From the IMG/VR virus record IMGVR_UViG_3300025151_000102, positions 1-40,086 of that record: 40,086 nt of DNA, one strand, 5' to 3'. Of the stretch, positions 34,021 to 40,086 are shown one piece after another. Position 1 is the first letter of the stretch. Every line of letters begins with the position of its first letter. The stretch is from a virus. Both the position numbers and the translations under genes were made by a program. A model generated the notes under the pieces. It was not told the origin of the DNA, made no database searches, and was given only the letters and a program-made list of their open reading frames with translations.

Positions 34021-34361
34021 AAAGGGGCTGTGTCGCCACCCATGCTTTCCATCAATTTAGTAAGACTGGGCAATACGGCCTGTAACTTTGAACCGACTTC
34101 GGGTTTTAGCTTATTCAAATCTGACTTTTTGATTTGAGGTTCGGTTCTTACCACGCACTTATTGAGAACATATTTCCAATAGCCACCAAAATCCAATTGG
34201 GGGTTAATATCATCTCCATCCATATTGAACTCAACGAACTTAGTGAGAGCTTCTTGTTGCTCAATCCAAGATAATGGCTTAATCCAAACCTCAAGGTTGC
34301 CCTCATCGGTTTCTATCGTATGATGGTCTGGATCACTACTGATTATGAAACGATTACTCAA
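34014..34361 (-). CDS. Tail assembly chaperone, upstream frame
   Basis: 115-residue soluble protein with the position and size of the first tail assembly chaperone. It has a beta-rich start (FIISSDPDHHTIETDEGNLEVWIKPLSW) followed by helices (EQQEALTKFVEFN; YWKYVLNKCV; SDLNKLKPEVGSKLQ). The start is TTG 34361 with GGTGAT four bases upstream, overlapping the stop of the SAP gene. The last codons contain a slippery heptamer, so some ribosomes are expected to read on into the next frame. Normal termination at 34014 should produce the more abundant short form. Confidence 0.75.
   Translation of the reverse strand: MSNRFIISSDPDHHTIETDEGNLEVWIKPLSWIEQQEALTKFVEFNMDGDDINPQLDFGGYWKYVLNKCVVRTEPQIKKSDLNKLKPEVGSKLQAVLPSLTKLMESMGGDTAPLE
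34020..34026 (-). promoter_or_regulatory. Programmed -1 frameshift site CCCTTTG
   Basis: On the - strand the seven bases C CCT TTG fit the X XXY YYZ slippery pattern in the zero frame of the upstream chaperone gene. Slipping back one base gives CCC TTT and continues in the frame of the downstream chaperone part. The zero-frame stop TAA follows one codon later (34014-34016). Location directly before the tape measure gene is where tail chaperone frameshifts occur in tailed phages. I did not establish a stimulatory hairpin or pseudoknot downstream. Confidence 0.7.
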
Positions 34362-34749
34362 TCATATCACCTTCTGACTCGCCTTCAACCGCTACTTCAT
34401 CAGACTCCCCCGAATCTTCCGTAGCTTCTCCTACTACAACCGCAACACCGTTAGGGTTGGATGCCTCCCAAGCCCTAAGCCGAGCAATTAAGTCGGCCTT
34501 GTTACCATAAATCGGCTCTCCCCTTTCTGTTAGGAGAACTCTCAAATCTACTACTGTTAATTCCTCATAGTTATCAGATACTTCAGCCACTACTTCTTCA
34601 GCTTCAGCATCAACAAGAGCTACAAGCCCACTTACGGCCAAACCAGACGGACTCAAGCCACCCGCAGATGTAATCCCTCCTTCTCCATCAATAGTCCAAT
34701 CAACAAGGTGGCTTGAACCACCAACAATTACCGTTCCGTGTATCCTCAT
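34354..34749 (-). CDS. SAP-domain protein in tail cassette
   Basis: 131-residue protein with a beta-rich start (MRIHGTVIVGGSSHLVDWTIDG), a hydrophobic/acidic linker, and a SAP-like helix-turn-helix near residues 65-95 (LTVVDLRVLLTERGEPIYGNKADLIARLRAWE), followed by a very acidic tail (EDSGESDEVAVEGESEGD). SAP motifs bind DNA in cellular proteins; in tail cassettes they are found in small proteins beside chaperones, where their partner is unclear. AGGTGATACA directly before ATG 34749 is one of the best ribosome binding sites of the window. Its stop overlaps the chaperone start. Confidence 0.72.
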   Translation of the reverse strand: MRIHGTVIVGGSSHLVDWTIDGEGGITSAGGLSPSGLAVSGLVALVDAEAEEVVAEVSDNYEELTVVDLRVLLTERGEPIYGNKADLIARLRAWEASNPNGVAVVVGEATEDSGESDEVAVEGESEGDMIE

Positions 34750-34788
34750 TGTATCACCTCATCTTTCTCTCTTTCATAACCGTTTTCA

Positions 34789-36990
34789 TCATAGTATGAA
34801 GTAAGGCGAGCTTTCTGTTATCTTCATGTGCCTTACCAGTATCTCCACATCAGCCATAACTGGTGATTTATCAGACGGAACTTGGTGTTCCGATTTAGTA
34901 ATCGTATAATCCTCTAAGGTAATAGTTGCTGTTTCTCTTGTTGCATTACTTCCAACCTTAGTCATAGTGATTGTAATGTCGTTTGTATTCTTGTGATGCC
35001 TTCTGGTTCGCAATTCATCCCAAAGCCTTTCATCTTCAACCATTACTTGCATAGAGAAGCTGTATTCTCTCTTGCCCTCAGTAATCTCAAGAGGGAGCTG
35101 TGTTGCACCGTGTTGGATCTGATCGTTATCAACGGTAGTGCCTTCGTATCCTCGAATAAACCATCGTGATTCTAAGTTGTTAGTTACAGATAGACTGAAC
35201 TGTGTTCCTCTAAGGACTGGTCTGCCGAACACTTCAACATTCACATCTTGGAATAGATATGGTTTCTCACCATCTACTGCAATACCTGATATTTTCCTAT
35301 TTACCGCAGATTCAGCAGTATTGTCAAACATCCTGTGAGGTTTCATTGTGTTTGTTGTAGCCGTGTAGTGCCTTGCAGCTTCATAACTTAGGTTTAGTTT
35401 GACTTCACCCTCAGAATCAGCATCAATAGAAGCTTCTGTTGCTTTGCACCCACTATACAAACGAAGCAATTGCTTTGAATCCACATCTGCGTCTTTCTGC
35501 CTAAAGGATTGCTCAACCGTGAATGAAGGTAATACATTGTGTCCGAACAAAGTATGAGTCACACCAAATTGTAGCTCTTTTGATGTTGCATCTATGTGTG
35601 GGCTTCCTCTTTGATTGCTCGTTCCGGTGTATTGTAGCCTCTCAACCCCACAGGATGTAGATGTGTGGTCAAATGTTAGCGGTTCTTCCACATAGATATA
35701 ATCGGCATCATTACCGTTAGATGTGCCTATTGCTATAACTCTTCTAAGCTCATTCTTGAATATCTGACGATCCGTTTCAGCTGCATCTTGCCCCGGTATG
35801 GTGTGCTTGTCTTTGTCTATGATTTGCACATAGCTTGTTCCGGCTGAGAACTTAGCGGCATTGGCTGAACCGACTTTGATTCTAATATCGCCCGCAGATA
35901 TGTTAGCAGTAACGCCACCTAACAGATAAACCGCTTTATCGTCAGTCTGCGCCCTCGCCAAAGCTCCAGAGTCTATATCTGCACAGGTACTCAAAACCGC
36001 CCCCGAAGCTGAACCGTAGGATCCATATAGAACAGCACCCGTAGCCGAGAGAACCTTGAAGATTCCACCCGTTGTAAGGGCGTTTTCAAATGTGGTTGCT
36101 ATTGCAGTATCGAATGTAATGTCCGTGCCTGTATCTGCTGCAACCATTCCGCCTAATAGGAAATTACCCGTCAGGCTATTTCCTGTCATAGTAAGAGCCG
36201 AACTATTTGTTGCGGTAATTGAATTATCTGTATTGTCTGAAACGCCATATCCTTGAGCTGCAAGAGTAGCGGTAACTGAACCTGTTGCGATATTTAGTGG
36301 GAAGCCACCTATCGCTGTCCCTGCTACCGAGCTGTATGCAAACTCACCTTGACTCTTGGCCGAATGACCGCCCAGTGCGTATTTCATCCACCTTAGAGTA
36401 TGTGCATTTAGTTGCATAGAACCGCCCGATAGGGTTTCTCTACCGCTTGTTAGGATATTTACATCTCTTCCAAGACCAACAATGTGCTGTTGCCTAACAT
36501 CAATTTCTGGTTCGGGTATTGCGAACTCATTCAACAGGCCGATGAACTGATCCGTCTTTACCTGCTGATTAGTGGTGGTCATAGATGTTTCAAAGGTGGG
36601 GCAACGATAGAAATCAATTACCAAGTTATCGTCATCTTTAGTCGCTGTTCCGGCAGCCGTCAATAAAGCTGGCTGAACAGTAATCGTACCTGCTCCGGTA
36701 TCGCTTGCAGTAATGTAGTATGTTCTCTTGGTGGATGCAAAGTCATCTGCGGAGTAAGCATCTCCGCCTTCAATCCTCAATGTGCAACCAATTAGTATGT
36801 TATCGGGCAATTTCAAATCAGGGCCTGTTGTAGTCCAGTATTCGTCAGCACCCAATGTCAAAAGACTGGTATTCCCTGATACTGAGGTATGAACCCAATT
36901 AGCTTGAGATGTTTTTCCATCAATTCTAAGTCCGGTTTCTTTGCCGAAGGATACTTCCGCTAAGTCACCTTTGTAAAGCGTGTTCGCCAT
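34789..36990 (-). CDS. Major tail protein (tail tube) candidate, enlarged
   Basis: 733-residue protein placed before the chaperones and tape measure, where the tail tube protein is coded. It starts MANTLYKGDLAEVSFGKETG, like many tube proteins, and has beta sandwich-like stretches (FETSMTTTNQQVKTDQFIGL; EIDVRQQHIVGLGRDVNIL; the C-terminal REYSFSMQVMVEDERLWDEL and VMADVEILVRHMKI). It is much longer than common tube proteins (200-450 residues); the region about 215-420 is Thr/Ala/Gly-rich and looks like an inserted decoration domain. ATG 36990 is preferred though it lacks a ribosome binding site; an in-frame TTG at 37017 has none either. Two stops in a row (TGATGA) end the gene. Confidence 0.68.
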   Translation of the reverse strand: MANTLYKGDLAEVSFGKETGLRIDGKTSQANWVHTSVSGNTSLLTLGADEYWTTTGPDLKLPDNILIGCTLRIEGGDAYSADDFASTKRTYYITASDTGAGTITVQPALLTAAGTATKDDDNLVIDFYRCPTFETSMTTTNQQVKTDQFIGLLNEFAIPEPEIDVRQQHIVGLGRDVNILTSGRETLSGGSMQLNAHTLRWMKYALGGHSAKSQGEFAYSSVAGTAIGGFPLNIATGSVTATLAAQGYGVSDNTDNSITATNSSALTMTGNSLTGNFLLGGMVAADTGTDITFDTAIATTFENALTTGGIFKVLSATGAVLYGSYGSASGAVLSTCADIDSGALARAQTDDKAVYLLGGVTANISAGDIRIKVGSANAAKFSAGTSYVQIIDKDKHTIPGQDAAETDRQIFKNELRRVIAIGTSNGNDADYIYVEEPLTFDHTSTSCGVERLQYTGTSNQRGSPHIDATSKELQFGVTHTLFGHNVLPSFTVEQSFRQKDADVDSKQLLRLYSGCKATEASIDADSEGEVKLNLSYEAARHYTATTNTMKPHRMFDNTAESAVNRKISGIAVDGEKPYLFQDVNVEVFGRPVLRGTQFSLSVTNNLESRWFIRGYEGTTVDNDQIQHGATQLPLEITEGKREYSFSMQVMVEDERLWDELRTRRHHKNTNDITITMTKVGSNATRETATITLEDYTITKSEHQVPSDKSPVMADVEILVRHMKITESSPYFIL

Positions 36991-37020
36991 GGCTATCAAA
37001 TAGACTACGAAGGACAATCG

Positions 37021-37028
37021 TTCTTAAG
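37021..37028 (-). promoter_or_regulatory. Possible TATA-like box before the major tail gene
   Basis: CTTAAGAA on the - strand lies in the gap between the small charged protein and the tail tube gene, about 35 bases before ATG 36990, so transcription would begin some 10 bases before the start codon. The gene has no GGTGAT-type site, unlike several neighbours, which fits a short-leader message. Weak, position-based evidence. Confidence 0.25.
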
Positions 37029-37041
37029 CAGTTGCTAAAAA

Positions 37042-37317
37042 TCATTCTTCTTCAGCGTCTGACTCTTGATTTTCTGGTATAACGCCCTCATCTCTAATGC
37101 GTATTGCGTTCTGAATCTCGTTAATATCGTTCAATAACTGCGTTCTTGCACCATCAACGGCTGCATAGAATCGCTCTAAAGCTCTAACAAAAACCAATCT
37201 ATCGGCTGAAATGACCTCAGATCGCTTGAGCATATCCAAAAGCTCTTCTCCCGATATAACACGCTCTTGAGGTTCTGCCGTTTCTTCGGCCTTTTTGGAC
37301 TTGCCTTTCTTTGCCAT
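37042..37317 (-). CDS. Small charged helical protein, hypothetical
   Basis: 91-residue protein with a lysine-rich start (MAKKGKSKKAEE), a long helix (GEELLDMLKRSEVISADRLVFVRALERFYAAVDGA region) and an acidic end (ESDAEEE). The middle is likely coiled or helical-bundle forming. No family is recognised. No ribosome binding site is seen before ATG 37317 and the gap to the upstream gene is 17 bp. Position suggests a head-tail or tail accessory role. Confidence 0.65.
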   Translation of the reverse strand: MAKKGKSKKAEETAEPQERVISGEELLDMLKRSEVISADRLVFVRALERFYAAVDGARTQLLNDINEIQNAIRIRDEGVIPENQESDAEEE

Positions 37318-37334
37318 TGGTGCATGGGGGTGGC

Positions 37335-37943
37335 TTATGGTTCTTGAATGCTATCATCCTTGACAGGGATGTAAGGCCAATTCCAACCGTTTATGTCGCC
37401 TACGGAATCCCCATACTTCTCAAACATTCTTTGGATGTATTCTTCTATCGGTTCTTTGTGAGTAAGCCAAGTGTCAAACCAAGCAAAATCCCAATAGCTT
37501 CCTTCTGGAACTTCCCATGTGTCTATATCGGCATGAATCAATGTAAATCGGTCATCCCTTGCACAATGTTCCCAAACCAAATCAATAACATCTTGCTCTT
37601 TCTCAATAATAGTAACACTTGTAATATCGTCTGAAGCTAATAGTGGGATGTTAATCATCCCTATCCCTAAGCCACCTATCAACACCGATCCACTTCTCTC
37701 AGTAACCCATTTGTGTTCCCTGCACTCTCTTTCTGTATCTTGCATAATGTTTAGCTTAGCTCGATTTTCACCATAAGCTTCGAATAAAACAGTATATGTT
37801 CCGTCAGCCACATCTGCATATTTACAGTATGTCTGCCAAGACAAAGGAGCTGTTGGTTCTGTATCTACTCTTTGGTAGTCTAATATTTCAATGGAAAATC
37901 GCCCAGATTCCCCTTCTGGTATCCCCTCTACTACCCAACGCAT
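37335..37943 (-). CDS. Class I SAM-dependent methyltransferase (spermidine-synthase-like fold) in tail cassette
   Basis: 202-residue protein with a Rossmann-fold methyltransferase core: VLIGGLGIGM (SAM-binding glycine loop, about residues 87-96), an acidic strand end VTIIEKE, IHADIDTWE, and YWDFAWFDTW as the later strand. The order resembles small-molecule methyltransferases and spermidine synthases. There is no DPPY or NPPY motif, so it is not a DNA base methyltransferase of the three types elsewhere in the window. Substrate is unknown; modification of a virion protein or polyamine-like metabolism are guesses. The first 80 residues are beta-rich. A GGTGTGAT site precedes ATG 37943 and the gene sits five bases after the upstream stop. 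Confidence 0.72.
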   Translation of the reverse strand: MRWVVEGIPEGESGRFSIEILDYQRVDTEPTAPLSWQTYCKYADVADGTYTVLFEAYGENRAKLNIMQDTERECREHKWVTERSGSVLIGGLGIGMINIPLLASDDITSVTIIEKEQDVIDLVWEHCARDDRFTLIHADIDTWEVPEGSYWDFAWFDTWLTHKEPIEEYIQRMFEKYGDSVGDINGWNWPYIPVKDDSIQEP

Positions 37944-37947
37944 AATA

Positions 37948-39888
37948 TCACACCTGTATTTGAATCGTTAGTGCGCTGGCTGCCGTAGAGCCACTACTAT
38001 TGGTAGCATCAGCCAACACATCGTAACTAATTCCATCCCCCGAAGTATTCAACATAAGGTATCCACGCCCGCCTGAATTATGAATCATTCTAACTCTTTT
38101 GCCTATATCACCGCTTGACCCTGTTTCGTCTTGATCAGAAGAATTAGAACCTGTTGTAGTGATTGAACTTAACGCACTATATGTATCTTGATCTATGCTA
38201 AGATTTTTGGTTTCCCAAGCAAAAGATGTAGCCCCTGTAGCTCGAATATAGCCTCTAACTCGTATTTCTAACACTCCGCTATTGGCATTCATAGCCGCTT
38301 CGTAATCGGGACTGTAAGTCAATGTGATGGTAGCTGTGTTTGAGCTAAATCCTGAACCATCCTCAAGAGCGAGAGGTTGTTGCCCGCTACTTCCTACATT
38401 TACATTTTCAACGGATACTGCATTATTGTAATTTCCACTTGAGCTGGTTGCTATGCTTACTCCTGTTGGTGCGCTTGCATTATTCTGAGTAGTTGCGTTG
38501 GCTTCGGATGAGTATGCCCCATCTGCTCCGGGGTCGGTAAATGCACGGACTCGAAAGTAATAGGTAGTATTCAATGTCAATCCTGTTGCCGAAAAAGATG
38601 TTGCACCTAACCCTGCTGTTCCTATTTGTGAAAAGCCCGAACCCGATGATGTAGAGCGTTCAATTTTGTATCCGGCTGCAATCGGCCCTAACCATGACAA
38701 GTTAATTTGGGTGTTTGATGTAGCAGTTGCAGATAGTCCTGTGACTTGACCGGAAGCCGTAAAACGGCTCACTTCACTTGTATATGCACTATTGCCCTCA
38801 GTATTGACAGCTCTAATCTTGTAATAATACCGTATTCCTGTACTCAATCCGGTATCGCTGTATGATGTTGCCGTAACACCTGTCGCAATTTGTGAATAGC
38901 CCGAACCCGATGATGTGGATCTTGATATTTGATATGAATCGGTATCTCCGCCACTTGACCAAGATAGGTTTAGCTGTGAAGTTGAAGCTGTGGTTATTGC
39001 TAAGCTTGTAGGGACACCCGGAACGGCAGCTAACACGACTCTATTGACTTCATCATCTCCTTCTTCTATGATATACAAATAACTCCAATCGTCATCAAAC
39101 CAAATACCCCCACCTGTGCTTAAACCAAAGCTTCCTGATGATGAATGAAATGACGCTGTTGATATATCCCATGCGGTTGAAAGATTGTATTTGTGACATT
39201 TACCATCACTATTGTTATACACTACAAAGGCATATCCATCACTTGAAAAATGGACTCCAGATGTTACTGCTGATTTGGCCGATATGTCAAATGATTGATT
39301 ATGACTCGCTGTGCCTAAGTCATAAGCCGTTGATAAATCATATTCATAAACATTGTCTGGATGGTAGCCAACAACATACAGCTTCTTACCATCATTTCTC
39401 ACATAGCCGTCATACATATGAGATGTTTGACTTGAAACTGATAATGTATTTGTCACATGAGATCCTGTTGAGAGGTCATAAGCGGTGGATAAATCCCATC
39501 TATCAACAACAGTCCTTCCGAATGTGTAGAGCTTGTTACCGTCATCTGCAAAATCAAAACCACCGAGTAGTGTTTCGTAAGCACCGATAGATAAGTGGTC
39601 TGAAGCTGTGCTTGATACGGATGCTGTATCAAGGTCAAAGTTGGTACTCAAAGGATATTCAATCACATAATCGTTGAATGTTCCATTCATTGAACCTGCA
39701 AACAAAATAGAACCGTCTGGTTTCAACCCAACGCCATGAGCGTATGTCGTTTTACTGTCTAAGTCGTAAGTCTGATCAATATTGCTACTGCCTATGCCGG
39801 ATAATGACTTAGCCCAAATATCGGGGTCAGGCACATTTGCGGTTTCTAACTGCTGACAGCATCCGATTTTACCCGTCATGTATGTCAT
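37948..39888 (-). CDS. Beta-repeat plus two fibronectin-III domain virion protein
   Basis: 646-residue protein. Residues about 30-285 hold roughly five repeats of 45-50 residues with a conserved DLSTAYDLSTAS-like strand end (variants NLSTAWDISTAS and PLSTNFDLDTAS), each after a xxDGxxLYVVG-like strand, which suggests a beta propeller. Two fibronectin type III domains follow (about 288-380 and 380-465; KIRAVNTEGNSAY and RVRAFTDPGADGAY are the hallmark strands), then a beta-rich C-terminal part. Such proteins decorate tails or bind cell surfaces. No signal peptide is present: the first residues MTYMTGKIGCCQQ are not hydrophobic enough. GGTGAT precedes ATG 39888. It lies before the tail tube gene in transcription order. 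Confidence 0.72.
   Translation of the reverse strand: MTYMTGKIGCCQQLETANVPDPDIWAKSLSGIGSSNIDQTYDLDSKTTYAHGVGLKPDGSILFAGSMNGTFNDYVIEYPLSTNFDLDTASVSSTASDHLSIGAYETLLGGFDFADDGNKLYTFGRTVVDRWDLSTAYDLSTGSHVTNTLSVSSQTSHMYDGYVRNDGKKLYVVGYHPDNVYEYDLSTAYDLGTASHNQSFDISAKSAVTSGVHFSSDGYAFVVYNNSDGKCHKYNLSTAWDISTASFHSSSGSFGLSTGGGIWFDDDWSYLYIIEEGDDEVNRVVLAAVPGVPTSLAITTASTSQLNLSWSSGGDTDSYQISRSTSSGSGYSQIATGVTATSYSDTGLSTGIRYYYKIRAVNTEGNSAYTSEVSRFTASGQVTGLSATATSNTQINLSWLGPIAAGYKIERSTSSGSGFSQIGTAGLGATSFSATGLTLNTTYYFRVRAFTDPGADGAYSSEANATTQNNASAPTGVSIATSSSGNYNNAVSVENVNVGSSGQQPLALEDGSGFSSNTATITLTYSPDYEAAMNANSGVLEIRVRGYIRATGATSFAWETKNLSIDQDTYSALSSITTTGSNSSDQDETGSSGDIGKRVRMIHNSGGRGYLMLNTSGDGISYDVLADATNSSGSTAASALTIQIQV
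38624..38916 (-). repeat. Near-identical DNA in the two fibronectin-III units
   Basis: A 29-base stretch at 38624-38652 recurs at 38888-38916 with a single difference, 264 bp (88 codons) apart. It codes the SSGSGxSQI loop and strand of each fibronectin domain. Identity at DNA level well above that of the rest of the domains points to recent duplication or exchange between units. Confidence 0.75.
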
Positions 39889-39892
39889 TCAA

Positions 39893-40086
39893 TCACCCGA
39901 TGTAAATCCACTTATCAGCTACAGGGCAAATGTAGGTTCTTGCGGTTTCATCGGCCATAGCTGTGTATGATGTACCTGTTGAGGCACTATCTGTCCAGTT
40001 TGTTGCGATTGCGTTGTTTGTACCTAAGTTGGGTGTTGCCGCACCATTTGTATTGTTGATGATAACGAACTGCTGACCCACTTCGG
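39893..40086 (-). CDS. Partial structural protein (5' end may lie outside the window)
   Basis: C-terminal fragment of at least 62 residues, Asn/Thr/Ala-rich (NNTNGAATPNLGTNNAIATNW) and ending YICPVADKWIYIG. The frame stays open to the right edge; a GTG at 40081 is a possible but unsupported start. It ends five bases before the next gene. Composition suits a virion protein; nothing more can be said. Confidence 0.55.
   Translation of the reverse strand, partial: EVGQQFVIINNTNGAATPNLGTNNAIATNWTDSASTGTSYTAMADETARTYICPVADKWIYIG

Noticed and set aside
34789-36990. Major capsid protein
   Set aside because: Position immediately before chaperones and tape measure and a tube-like N-terminus favour the tail tube; no protease, scaffold or portal gene is near.
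1-40086. Bacterial phage, plasmid or cellular chromosome segment
   Set aside because: The tail cassette excludes a plain plasmid or housekeeping chromosome; the PriS-PriL primase, ERCC4 nuclease and GGTGAT/leaderless starts favour an archaeal virus, though integration in a host genome cannot be excluded from this window alone.

Overview
The window looks like part of the genome of a tailed virus (Caudoviricetes) that infects an archaeon. A marine euryarchaeal host, such as Marine Group II/Poseidoniales, is my best guess from gene content and style, but no host marker is visible. The archaeal signs are: a primase that joins a PriS-type catalytic domain to a PriL-type iron-sulfur domain; an XPF/Hef-type ERCC4 nuclease with helix-hairpin-helix; a Cas4-like nuclease with four cysteines; a fragment resembling an archaeal/eukaryal ATP-dependent DNA ligase; repeated use of GGTGAT as ribosome binding site; and a TATA-like box placed for a leaderless message. 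The tailed-virus signs are a full tail cassette in standard order. No tRNA, rRNA, CRISPR array or insertion sequence was recognised, and genes overlap or abut almost everywhere.

Left arm (about 1-12,450, + strand): the early, replication and recombination side. It holds two beta-class DNA methyltransferases (the first cut by the window edge), a ligase-like protein lacking its catalytic lysine, a small unknown protein, a probable single-strand DNA binding protein, a Sak4-like RecA-fold ATPase, a Cas4-like nuclease, several tiny Cys-rich proteins, the primase, the ERCC4 nuclease, an AAA+/DUF3987-like helicase candidate and a DnaQ/PolB-exonuclease-like protein with a degenerate Exo I site. No DNA polymerase, clamp, terminase, portal or capsid gene is inside the window.

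Right arm (12,427 to the end, - strand, read from right to left): the late, tail side. In transcription order it has a partial structural gene, a beta-repeat plus fibronectin-III protein, a class I SAM methyltransferase, a small charged protein, the major tail protein, a SAP-domain protein, tail assembly chaperones joined by a predicted -1 frameshift, the tape measure, a distal-tail candidate, two giant tail-tip proteins (2166 and 2612 residues), small tail proteins, a zinc ribbon, an HExxH protein and a Dam-like methyltransferase. The two arms converge and their last genes overlap by 27 bp.

The most interesting points are the CCCTTTG frameshift site in the tail chaperone genes; the pairing of an HExxH protein and a Dam-type methyltransferase at the end of the late operon, both carrying the same short N-terminal FDxAWxxAK motif (possibly a virion-targeting tag); two replication-type proteins that look catalytically dead; a SAM methyltransferase inside the tail cassette; and micro-genes of 25-42 codons held in place by overlapping start and stop codons.
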